Part shown: positions 38,586 to 49,531 of the stretch, in pieces
Numbering within the stretch: the first letter of the stretch is position 1
Layout of the letters: each line of letters starts with the position of its first letter
Program-made: the position numbers and the translations under genes
Notes under the pieces: generated by a model
Databases searched by the model: none
The model's input: the letters and a program-made list of their open reading frames with translations, nothing else
Told to the model about the DNA's origin: nothing
Assembly (NCBI GenBank): GCA_907165065.1
Contig: OU015524.1
Span: 41,607,295-41,671,294, forward strand
Length of the DNA stretch: 64,000 nt
Source: Caprimulgus europaeus
Lineage: Eukaryota > Chordata > Aves > Caprimulgiformes > Caprimulgidae
Direction of reading: 5' to 3'

Positions 38586-38603
38586 AAAAAAAAAAAAAAA
38601 AAA
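38586..38603. repeat. A18 homopolymer
   Basis: A run of 18 A about 55 bases upstream of the first recognisable CR1 sequence. It is not the tail of that element, whose 3' end is at 40.94 kb. Confidence 0.9.
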
Positions 38604-38659
38604 TTCCTGTGAATTTCCTTGCTTTTGACTATTGATATCTTTTGACAATTCTGGAATTT

Positions 38660-40938
38660 CTGAAGGGTCTGGTTGAAGCGGTGAAGGTTGAGGGCAGCCT
38701 TGGCTGCAGCAACCATTAGATGGTGGAGTTTAGGATCTTGTGTGGTAGGAACAGAATACCAATCAGGACCACAACCCTGGACTTCAGCAGGACCAACTTT
38801 GTCCTTTTCAAGCAATTGCTAGTGGAAATCCTATGGGACAGAGTGCTAGATTGTAAAGGTGCCCAAGGTAGTTGGTTAACATTCAAGGACCACTTCTTCC
38901 AAGCTCAGAATCCTCAAAGCATCCCAATGTGTAGGAAATCAAGAAAGGGAGACAGGATGCCCACATGACTAAACAGGGAACTGCTGGGCAAACTCAAGTG
39001 GAAGATGAAGGTCTAAGGATCATAGAAGGACAGGTTGGTCACTTGGAAGGAATATAAGACTATTGTCCGAGGATGCAGGGAGGCAACTAAAAAAGCTAAG
39101 GCCTCCTTGGAATTAAGCTTTGCAAGAGAGGTCAAGGACAACAAAAAGGGCTTCTTCAAACACATTGCAGAAAAAGCTACGACTAGATGCAGTGTAGGCC
39201 CACTGTGGAATGAGGTGGGTGCCCTAGTGACAGAGGATACAAAGAAGACAGATTTACTGAATGCTCTCTTTGTCTCTGTCTACACTGCTGGCAACTGTCC
39301 TCAGGAGCCCTGCACTCCTGAGGCCCCAGAGAAAGTCAGAATAGAGGAGGAGTTTGCCTTGGTTGATGAGGACTTTGTTAGGGACCCATTAAGCAATCTG
39401 AACATCCATAAATCCATGAGTCCTGAGGGAGTGCACCTGTGGGTGCTGAGGGAGTTGGCAGAAGTCATTGCTAGGCCACTCTCCATCATCTTTGGTAAGT
39501 TGTGGGGAACAGGAGAGGTGCCTGAGGACTGGAGGAAAGCAAATGTCACTCCAGTCCTCAAAAAAGGGCAAGGAGGAGGACCCGAGTAGCTATAGACTGG
39601 TCAGCCTCACCTCCATCCCTGGACAGGTGATGGAACAACTTATCCTCAGTGCAATCTCTGGGCATATCAAGGATAAGAGGGTCATTAGGAGCAGTCAGCA
39701 TGGTTTTACCAAGGGGAAGTCGTGCTTGACCAACCTTCTAGACTTTTATGAGGACATAACCAGGTGGATAGATGATGGTAGAGCAGTGGATGTGGTTTAT
39801 CTTCATTTCAACAAAGCATTTGACACCATTTCCCATAGCATCCTGGCAGCTAACCTGAGGAACTGTGGTCTGGATGACCGGGTAGTGAGGTGGATTGTTA
39901 ATTGGTTGAAGGGACAAAGTCAGAGAGTTGTGGCCAATAGGACAGTCTATTTGAAGGCTTGTGTATAGTGGAGTCTCTCAGGGATCGGTACTGGGACCAG
40001 TACTATTCAATATATTCATCAACAACCTGGGTAAGGGAACAGAGTGCACTGTCAGCAAGTTTGCTGATGATACAAAGCTGGGAGGAGTGGCTGACACGCC
40101 AGAAGGCTGTGCTGCCATTCAGCAAGACTGAGACAGGCTGGAGAGTTGGGCGGGGAGAAATGCAATGAAATACAACAAGGGCAAATGTAGAGTCTTATGT
40201 CTGGGAAAGAACAAGCCCATGTACCAGTATAGGCTGGGGACAGACCTGATCGAGAGCAGTGGAGGGAAAAGGGACCTGGGGGTCCTGGTGGACAGCAGGT
40301 TGACCATGAGCCAGCACTGTGCCCTCATGGACAAGGCCAATGGCATCCTGGGGTATATTAGAAGGGGTGTGGTTAGTAGACTGAGAGAGGTTCTTCTTCC
40401 CCTTTACTCTGCCCTGGTGAGGCTACATCTGGAATATTGTGTCCAGTTCTGGGCCTCACAGCTCAAGAAGCACAGGGAATTGCTTGAGAGAATCCAGCAC
40501 AGAGCCACCAAGATGATTAAGGGAGTAGAACATCTCCCTTATGAGGAAAGGCTGACGGAGCTGGGTCTCTTTAGCTTGGAGAAGAGGAGACTGAGGGGTA
40601 GCCTCATTAATGTTTGCAAATATGTAAAGGGTGAATGTCAGGAAGATGAATCTAGGCTCTTCTCTGTGATGTTCAATGGTAGAACAAAGGGCAATAGGTG
40701 CAAGCTGGAGCATAGGAGGTTCCATGTAAAGATAAGGAAAAAATTTTTCACTGTGAGAGTGATAGGACACTGGAACAGGCTGCCCAGAGAGGTTGTGGTC
40801 TCCTTCTCTGGAGACATTCAAGACCCACCTGTATGCATTCCTGTGTGATCTACTGTAGGTGATCCTGCTCTGGCAGGAGGTTGGACTAGATAATCTTTCG
40901 AGGTCCCTTCCAATCCCTAACATTCTGTGTTTCTGTTA
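38660..40938 (+). mobile_element. CR1 LINE, longest copy, 5'-truncated
   Basis: About 2.3 kb of a CR1 element on the plus strand. It starts within the C-terminal part of the endonuclease region (GSLGCSNH then MVEFRIL, about 38690-38735), continues through the linker and the complete reverse transcriptase region, and ends in a CR1 3' tail with CATTCTGTGTTTCTGTTA at 40920-40937. It is of a different subfamily from the copies at 1-679 and 24521-25072, judging by its 3' end (GGTTGGACTAGATAATCTTT type). It lies 5' of another CR1 tail by only about 76 bases. Confidence 0.95.
38720..40848 (+). pseudogene. CR1 ORF2 remnant (endonuclease end plus reverse transcriptase)
   Basis: In life this protein nicks target DNA and copies the element's RNA into the break. 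Here the frame changes twice. Sequence is readable in one frame to about 39580, in a second to about 39965, and in a third to 40848. Palm motifs can still be seen: a FNKAFDTISH block (motif A) at about 39810-39840, [16 protein letters not shown] (motif B region) at about 39979-40023, and the catalytic FADD box (motif C) at 40060-40071. A TGA at about 40130 interrupts the frame after FADD. The thumb and C-terminal region (40165-40848) is continuous and includes [18 protein letters not shown] and [14 protein letters not shown]. The frameshifts and in-frame stops make it inactive. Confidence 0.9.
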
Positions 40939-41014
40939 CAGAAACCTTCAAAGCTAAGGACTTATTTTATGTTAAGCAACTCTGTGAGTATTTGCTTAAC
41001 TTTGGAAAATAATA

Positions 41015-41101
41015 TGTCCCTGCTCACTGCAGGAGGTTTGGACAAGATGACCTTTAAAGGTCCCTTCCAACCCAAACCATTCTATGATTCTATGATTCTA
41101 T
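41015..41101 (+). mobile_element. CR1 3' tail only
   Basis: About 87 bases of a CR1 3' end: TGTCCCTGCTCACTGCAGG, then the conserved AAGGTCCCTTCCAACCC block and ATTCTATGATTCTATGATTCT at 41079-41099. The tail octamers differ from those of the CR1 just upstream, so this is a separate, heavily 5'-truncated insertion. Confidence 0.92.
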
Positions 41102-41987
41102 TTTATCAGTTATATTGCATTACATCAGTGTTGCACATTATTTCTAAATGCCTCTTAGCAAGGTAATGGCTATGGCTCCCATCAACTAATCGTGCATGTC
41201 AGGAAAAGTCATCATGTTATGCCACCTAGAGGTATTATTTCTGTCCTTTTCATGCTATATAATATAATATATAAATTATCTATACATTAATCGTTATATT
41301 ACTCTGCTATATTTTGCCTGGTGGTACCTTGGTTGTATAACAAACTGGATAATCATGACCATATGAAGTTTACCTGAACCAGAAAAAACAGTGAAGAAAA
41401 AGTGCATACTTCTGATTGCTACCTCTGGTCTTTAGACTGAGAATGAAGACCACACTGCTGTCCAGTATATTATCTCAAAAAATTGGAAAAGACTTCCAAG
41501 AACAGTCATCCTATGTTCTCATTTAACCAAAACACATTTAGCCAAATCAGAGAAGCCAAGCTGAAAGTGGAGAAGACAAGAATTATCTTCCTCTCTGAAC
41601 TGAAGTGACACCAGCTATACTGAGAGAAAAAGTGGACAAAATTGTTCCAAAACATCCTTCAGACAACAGGAATGTGAACTTTGTGGTGCTTCTATAACCA
41701 TTTCATAATCCCTAATCTTTAAATTTAATGATCTTTATTAGTCAGCATTTATATAGAGATTGTGTTCTCTGTTAAGAAATAAACTCTCTTTGAATTGCAA
41801 AAGTTTATTATGCAATGAATACATAAGAAAGGAAATATATTAATCTAAAAAGGACATTCCAGAAAGTAAGAGTATTTAAAAATTAATGAAGGTTTCCTGA
41901 AAAGCTGCAGATGGTAAACTGATGAATACAAGTACTCATCCAAGCATGAAAGAAGAGTTGAGGAAGAGCTATTTCCTCTTTTTTTGA

Positions 41988-42729
41988 TCACAGAATCAGA
42001 GAATTTTAGGGGTTGGAAGGGACCTCGGGAAATAATCTAGTCCAATACCCCTGATAAAGCAGGTTCCCTACAACAGGTTGCACAGAAAAGCATCCAGGAG
42101 AGTTTTGAACATCTCCAGAGATGGAGACTCCACAACCTCTCTGGGCAGGCTGTTCCAGTGCTCTGTCACCCTCACTGTAAAGTTTTTCCTTAAATTTGTG
42201 TGGAACTTTTGCTGTTCCAGTTTTTGCCTATTGCCCCTTGTTCTGTCACCGGGCACCACCAAAAAGAGCCTGACCCCATCCATTTGGCCCCCGCATTTCA
42301 GATATTTATAGACATTGATAAGATCCCCTCTCAATCTTCTCTTCTCCAGGCTGAAGAGTCCCAGCCCTCTCAGCCTTCATATGGGAGATGTTCCAGCCCC
42401 CTCATCATCTTTGCAGTCCTCCACTGGACTCTCTCCAGAAGATCCCTGTCCCTCTTGAACTGAGGAGAATTGGACACAGTATTCCAGATGTGGCCTCACC
42501 AGGGCAGAGTAGAGCGGGAGGAGAACATCCCTCAACCTGCTGGTGACACTCTTTTTAATGCACCCCAGGACACTGTTGGCCTTCCTGGCCACCAGGACAC
42601 ACTGCTGGCTCGTGGCCAACCTGCTCTCCACCAGCACACCCAGGTCCTTTTCCACAGAGCTCCTCTCCAGCCCTTAACCTGTACTCATGCATGCAGTTAT
42701 TCCTCCCCAGGTGAAGGACTCTGCACTTG
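41988..42729 (-). mobile_element. CR1 LINE 3' portion
   Basis: This minus-strand CR1 has its 3' tail at the left (TCACAGAATCAGAGAATTTT, 41988-42007). Read on the minus strand it encodes the ORF2 C-terminal region in two open pieces. 42655-42377 includes [18 protein letters not shown] and a [17 protein letters not shown] block. 42334-42068 includes RGDLINVYKYLK and WNSLPREVVE. The two pieces lie in different frames. Similarity ends at about 42729 in the GGACTCTGCACTTG segment, the 5' truncation point. The polymerase core is absent. Confidence 0.94.
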
Positions 42730-45700
42730 TTTGTTAATAGTCAGGAAATGGCAACTATTTTTTAGAATTTGGGGAGTACCTCCAAAGACAGAGGGGAGAT
42801 ATGCCCAGATTTGGAAAAAAAACAGACCTTTGTTCTTTGCACAGGAAAGGGGAAAGAGTATGAGCCAGTTTTTATTTTCAATGTCCAAAAAACATCTCAG
42901 CTAATCATGTTCTAAGCCTGCAACCCAACCACCTGCTTACTTTTTGTTCTGGCATCTGCCTCTTCTATATTGGTCAGCAATTTCATGGTAGACTCAGTTA
43001 AATTTAAGCTCGTATGTTCCTGCACAAAAGTTTCAGATCTCATTATTCAACACTTCCAAATAATTTTTTTTAAAGGAAAAAACTCTCAACCTGCTGCAGT
43101 AGTAGTGTTTTTTCCTGGTGTGATACATTTTCAAACTTGATATTGGATGAAAATGTTGGAGGACTACAAGGATTCCACTCTGCCACTTAACCTTGGGGTT
43201 TTTTAGTAGTCTGCTGAGGAGGACAGGAAGCCTAAATCCAGTAGTTCAGAGATCTACTTGCCAGGGTTTGAGAAGAAAACCTAAATAGATAATTTATAAC
43301 TAGTATTTGCAGATCACTTAGATATTCTTGCTGCTTGTGTAGTATCCCTATGGAGAATATAATTTTACTTCTGGTCTTTAGTAAAAAAAAATTATAAATA
43401 TGTGCAAACATCCACTGGAAATAATTTTTGTAGGTTTTTGCTATTTAAACAGTGCTGGATATTGGTAGCAATATTCATGTGTTTTTCTTTTCTTCCAAGG
43501 AAGAGTATGTGAGCACCACAACACGAATATATCTGCCTAATGTTTTAAATATACCCCTTTAAAAAAAACAAAAACAAAAAACAAACCCCTATGAGAAGAT
43601 TTTAACAAATGGCTTCTGTGAACAGTCATTCAGATAAACCAAGGTAAAGATGTTCTCCTTAAGTGTATGACCTGAGTTGAGGTGAAGGGATTAGCCATGA
43701 AGAAGTCAAACCTGTAAGCAAGCGTGTCCTGTGATACAGAAGTAAGTTCTAGACTTAAACTTGCCTAAATATTCTCTTGGTTATTTTTTAAATACTAATA
43801 TTTTTCTTCTTACCTAGAGCTTTTATGGTACAATATATATGGGCTTTTGCATGTTTTTACCATGTATATATAGCTGTTTAATTTTTAACCAAAGCTTAAT
43901 TTTACTTTGTTGTTTTTATGTGTGCTTTTGGTCTTATCTATCCTTTTGATTGCACCAACAGCACATGATCAGCTTTTGCTGTTTGTCATGGATACGGAAG
44001 TAGTCAGCATTTATCATAAAGGCAATGCTGCTGAGATCCATATGACACGTTGAAAAGATCAGGTGTAGGAGTTTGCTGGTGTTGGCCCTTGAGTAGAAAG
44101 GATGATGACTGAAGTCCATCAGCTGAAGAAGGAGTTACCCTCCTTGAAACTTCTATGTAAAATGTTGTAATATTTCAGCTAATCACAGGCTTCCTTAGGG
44201 TTGGTTTTCTCAGATGGTTCCCAGTATCAGCTGCTGCCTGCACCCAACAGCTACAGCCTTGTTTGTCCCTTGGTTTTGGTGGCATGTTTCAGAGTGCTTC
44301 ATGTGGAGACACAACAGGGTGTGTGGGGTGTCCCTGCTGCAGTATGAGGACCGATGTGCCTGGGGTTGTGCTGGGGGTCCATATGTGATGTGGAGGCCAC
44401 GAAAGCCTAGAGCAGGCAACACAAAGAGCTGGTGCAGGTGGAAACATGTTAGTCATGGAGAGTCCTGTAGAATGCTCTTAGATGTTCTCAGTGTCCTGAA
44501 GAGCTAGCCAGGATGCCAAGCTGCAAAGTGGGGTGTATTTTAAATAAGCAAATTCAAAATCTATAGTTCAGGGATAGTCATTATAATAAGAAAAAGCTGG
44601 AAATTTCCTCTGTTAAGTCCTACTTTCCAATCTAACTGCTAACTTTAATGCTTTTGGGGGCTTTATTGCCTAAAAGACAGAAAGACCTTCTGGGGATGCC
44701 ACCAGCCAAATGTAGCTTGTAGAGCCAAAGCTGACTAAACAAAACTCTTCAGCAAAAATGGGATGTACATGCTGTAAGCTAGAACAAAGTGCGGTCTGGT
44801 TCAGTATGCAGTCTATGATTGAAGATGTCCCTGGGTACATTTAATGAATGCATCCTTTTCCTGGAAGGAAGTTTGAAGTCCTAAATTGTACAGGTACAGT
44901 TGAAAAAAAAAAAAGAGCTGTAAAATTTGTGTATGCCTCCCTCAGATGTCAGAAGTATCTTTTAGTTTTGTTTTTATTTTGTTAGCAAGTTACTAATCTG
45001 TGCGCTTACTGGCTATTCAGCAGCCAGCAACTGGTCAGATAATAAATCAGAGGGAGATTAGAGAATTGTTTGCTCTTCTAAAACAAACTTCAAGGTTTCC
45101 CGTGAGCTCTCAATGGTTTTACCAAGTTGCTTGAAATGAGAAAGAAAGTGGAAAACTAAAGTAAGAACTAGCTCATACTTCTGAATCCAACAAACTCCTG
45201 TGAAAAACACCAGCTTTCTTCAATCCATGGACATTGCTAGCATCAAAGATCAGACCAAACTTTATGAAAGTTGGAAATAAATGCACACAGCTTGCATTTG
45301 CAACTGTGGCTAAGACTTTGTGATGGAATACTCAGAGATATCACTTGTTTGGTACTGGGACCAGTTTAGCACTGGCTGGAGACCAGAAGTGAAAGGAACC
45401 GTCAGTCCTAAGAGGAAGTTCTTTCCTGTGATTTATGGATAATGAAGGTCTGAGTGTTTCAAATTATCAATATTTTTCCACATCGATCCACCATTTAAAC
45501 TTTGAACAGTCTCAATCTTGCCAATAGCATGTTATAATACCTGTTCTGGTAAAAAAAAATCAATATTTTGACTGTAAACGTTCAATCCCTTATAACTGTT
45601 CAGAAGTAAATGAATGGAGCTCAGTGTGAAAATTAGAATTCTTTGCATCATCAGATATGATGTCTTTTTTCAACTTTCAGACCAAAGAAGGCTAGCCTTC

Positions 45701-46182
45701 TCACACTACATGTCTCTATTAGCTGAATGCCTCACTGATTGCACTAACAGATGCCTTATTGGAAGTTTCATCCAAAATAATTAAAAAAATATTTTATTAT
45801 TTTCAAAATATTAAAATTCTGTAGTTTTTGAAAGTCATGAAACTGTCCATTTATCTTCTGAGTTTTGTATTTTATACTTTCTTGAATGTTTTGAACCACA
45901 ACTACAGATAATATTGGTATACATTTTTTTCCTTTAAAAAATATTTCTGTTAATTACAAAAATATTATGAGTGTCAAATTTCTCAGAAAAGTTGAGACAT
46001 TTGATAAAGACTGATATGGGGATGGTCATGGAATAAGTAAATAAATTTTCCATCAAGATCAACAGTAGAGATATAAAAGCAGAAGAAGGGATCTTAGGGG
46101 GTGCTATTTCAGACCAAAGTGCTGAATAATAGGAGCTCACTGAGATACCTCCAGGTGATTTCCCACATAAATTATTAATACC
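42730..46182. other. Unique DNA, no gene seen
   Basis: No repeat family or coding gene recognised. Short frames such as 44210-44507 (both strands open) sit in a slightly GC-richer patch and have no domain. Confidence 0.55.
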
Positions 46183-46306
46183 CCCTCCCTGGAAGTGTTC
46201 AAGGCCAGGTCAGATAAAGGTTTGAGCAACCTGATCTAGTGGAAGGGTTGGAACAATATGATCTTTAAGGTCCCTTCCAACCCATACCATTCTATGATTC
46301 TATGAT
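46183..46306 (+). mobile_element. CR1 3' tail with a small internal deletion
   Basis: About 124 bases of a plus-strand CR1 3' end: CCCTGGAAGTGTTCAAGGCC, then GATCTAGTGGAAGG joined directly to GTTGGAACAATATGATC, the conserved AAGGTCCCTTCCAACCC and the ATTCTATGATTCTATGAT tail. The GTCCCTGC...GCAGG segment usually found between GTGGAAGG and GTTGGA is missing. Confidence 0.92.
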
Positions 46307-49300
46307 CCAACCATGTGAGCTTTCTACAGCTGCCCTAATTGCAAAGTAAAACATCTTGGCTTAAATGAACCTCATGGTTCTTAGTACATCTGACCTCACC
46401 ATATGGGCAGGTACCTGGAGTGATGTGCTCAGGGCCCAGTCCTGCTTCCAGGAGGATGAGGGAGCAGAGTGGGACACCAAGGTCATCTCTGGCCCATGGA
46501 TTTGTTTTCTGGGGTGAAAAAACTTTGTCCATATAGGGAGTTTGTAGGGAAATGGTCACTGACCCTTCAGCTCTGTGTGCTAATCAGAATGAGTTATTAA
46601 AAGGTTAAAAGTGTATTAACAGTAATCTTATTGTCTCTTTATGTGTGATTGAGCTCTCTGTTTCCTGAAGTCTTGTTATTAAAATAATTATTTCCTTAAT
46701 AGATTGCATTAGGTTATGCAGCAAAGGTAAATTATGATTTATATGAGCTTTAACAGCATGCTAAGACAAATGTGGTTCTCCTTAAAGCAAGCATTAGCTA
46801 TGGTGAAAGCTTCTGAATGTAAACAATTCTGTAGGATTAATTATTCATTAAGAGGTTTCCTGTGATTCTGAATGTGTCAAAACGCTAGTTTTCACTTCAC
46901 TGGCAGTCTTCCAGACAAGACTAATACCGAGCTAGCAACATGCACTTAATACATAACATAGCATATGTATCTTAAGAACATGAAATATCTATTTCCGTCA
47001 TGACTTTTTAAGGCAATTAGATCACCGTGAATTAAAATGTGAATTGCCCCACATATTTTTTTAAACAAGTTCTTGCAAGATTTTAATGTAAATTAAAAGC
47101 TTTGGAGAGACTTCTAACTGGAAATGAGAAAATAATTATAAAATTTTCAACCTTGATTTACTAATACAACCACATACATGTCTTGGAAACTCTACATTGA
47201 TTCATAATTCTTTCATAAGTACTATGGCTTAAAAAAGGTACTGGTAGAGGAAGAGCATGAGGATCCTGACAGAACTGAAGTAAAACCTCAGTTTTGTGGA
47301 TGCCCTGTTATAGCTGGAGCAGCACAGTGGAAATTATTCTTCTGAAGTGTACCCTTGACAAAAGGAATAAATTTATTCCAGAATGATCCATGTGGACAAT
47401 AGAAGACTTAATGAACTGGAATTTTACATTTCTTGCCAGCAGGATGAGGAACAGTCTGAAAAAGGTCAACGTTTTAAAAAGAGAGAATTATTTTTGTGGA
47501 AGTCATCTTATTTAGAGGGTAAGACTTACTGGCTCACAGCAGGTTTGCTGCAGTAGAATAAGACATGTTATGAGCCACTCAGGACATGCACTGATTTTGA
47601 GCAAATATTTGGGATGAAATTGTCAGCTACTATAAACAGAATCTGTTAATTTTGATGTGAATTTGAGCAGTTGCATCAGGAAAATAATGTGTCTTTTTAT
47701 TTACTCAATTCTCCCTAGGAAATAATCAAAAAATAAACATTAGCTTTTCCTAAACCCAAGTCAAATGAAGAAGGAACAAGTATAAACTCTACATTTGGCG
47801 ATTCCACTCTTCCTCATATTCCTTTACCATGTGTGTTGTGTATTTATTTCTCTTCTGACTTGAAAAAGTGTATTTTTTATTATACTAAGCCAGAGACAGG
47901 CAGATACATTTGACACGTATAAATTACCTATTTAGAAGCAGTGCTTCTGAAGTAATTGCTTAAATGGAATTTAAGTCTAAATGTCAGTATAACATTCACC
48001 ACATATTTGTCTGATCGTTTCTCAATGTGTTGTCCAATAAATTCTTTCAAGGTCAATTTATTCCCATATTAGTTAAGATTCGATTTTTGTTGATGTTGAC
48101 TGTAAAGATTTTTTTTTGTTTTTGGAGTAGATTTTTTTTTAATCATTCTAGTGAACAAAAACTTTAAATATGCTTCAGGAAGAGGTAACTCTATCAGGTT
48201 TTTACCACCATCATTGTGAATATGGAAAACCCTAACATGCTTTGCACTTCTAGGAGTGAATATCACTTACACGCAGTCAGGGAAACACAAAATCCTCAGC
48301 TCTGTTCTGCCTTCTCAGATACTCAGACTTCTTCATTTGCTTCAGAAAAACTGTACAGACTTTAGTATGGATGTGATCTCTCTCACCACCTACCACTGTG
48401 TCCTGACTGACAAACTTCCAAGAAGATGAACTAGATTTCTGCCAACCAGCAGGTTGAGCTATCACTATGTGTTACTGTGGACCTCCTGAAAATGGCAATA
48501 CGTAGAGTATTTGTGATCAATTCATCCTCTCTTCTGACCACAATGAGTAAAGAAATTCCTTAGGATTTTTTAGTTGAGAAAGCTTACAATTAATCCATAA
48601 AAAACATAGTTAAGGTTAGAGAAAACATAATGAAAACTGGGTTCAGCAGCCTTTTATTCAGAGAAATTAGAAAATGCATTTTCCATGTGATACTAATCCA
48701 AAACAATACGATTGGATTGTCAAAATAGATTATGTATGATAGTATGTAGCAGGATTATAAGCCATGGGCTGTAAGGAGGTCCTAAAGTTCTGCCAACAGA
48801 GGTGGGGTGAGATATTGAACAGATTGCAGCAGTGTGTCTGTGTCTGAGAAAAAACAGCAGAAACAGAAAAAAAAACAGTGGACAACCAAAAAAGAGCTTA
48901 TAGTATGACCTAAAATTTATCTCAGACAGTCTTTGAATAATATGTATTATAAGAACTGGAATAGGAAGTAAACGCTTTCCCTTCTTGTTTGATTCCTGTT
49001 GCATTCAGCGGAATCGGATTTTGACGTAATCCTTTTTATTTACAAAGAATATGTGCAAAGAAACACGGCCCCGCTATCAAGTTTTCCCATACAAAAAGTA
49101 CACAAAGAAACTCATTCTGATGAACGAGTCTGTTGAAAAGGTGTAGCAATACACTACACATACTGAATAACATTTTCACAAGATGTAGAGAGCTAGTTTA
49201 ATTGTGCAACAAGATGATGGCTCCCAAGAATCTCAGTCATATTTGAAACAGGATCCTGGCACTTCTGAGAAATGTCATCTTTGTGAGTCAGTTCCACTGA

Positions 49301-49416
49301 AAACGCAATCACTTTCTAACTTCATCTTTTTATATATTCTCTTGTGTTATGGTATGTTCCTAACAGTGCTCCCATGAGATAATTAGAAGTAATGCATATC
49401 ACTTCAGGTTTGTTCA

Positions 49417-49531
49417 GGGTTTTTTTGGTGTTTTTTTGGTTGGTTGGTTGGTTGGTTGGTTTGTTGGGGGTTTTTTTGTTTGTTTTTTTTGGGGGGGTTG
49501 TGCTGTTTTTTGGGTTTTGTTTTGTTTTGTT
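49417..49531 (+). repeat. G/T-only tract with (GGTT)6
   Basis: Except for one C at 49503, all 115 bases are G or T. It includes six GGTT units (49438-49461), a G5 run (49466-49470), a G7 run (49491-49497) and a terminal TTTTG repeat. It has quadruplex and triplex potential, and the assembled length may vary. Confidence 0.93.

Larger units (their letters stand above)
25073..38659. other. Unique AT-rich DNA with simple repeats, no gene seen
   Basis: In 13.6 kb I recognise no coding gene or mobile element. The block contains a purine-skewed stretch (29881-30360), mononucleotide runs listed separately and a hairpin near 35.06 kb. Slightly GC-richer patches near 27.1-27.4, 29.3-29.45, 30.5-30.75 and 32.2-32.45 kb have open frames on both strands and no identifiable product. 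Confidence 0.55.

Noticed and set aside
38586..38603. A18 run as tail of the adjacent CR1
   Set aside because: It lies upstream of a plus-strand element. CR1 elements also end in short octamer-type repeats, not poly(A).
39301..39571. Minus-strand open frames inside the long CR1
   Set aside because: They are antisense shadows of the CR1 reverse transcriptase region.
40456..40923. 155-codon minus-strand open frame
   Set aside because: Antisense shadow of the CR1 ORF2 C-terminal region and 3' end.
42078..42904. Plus-strand frames of 77, 87 and 144 codons
   Set aside because: Most of the span is antisense to the CR1 copy at 41988-42729. The remainder has no domain.
48277..48465. Possible minus-strand terminal exon (62-codon frame)
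   Set aside because: The peptide looked protein-like, but the would-be acceptor has a poor pyrimidine tract and no family resemblance was found.
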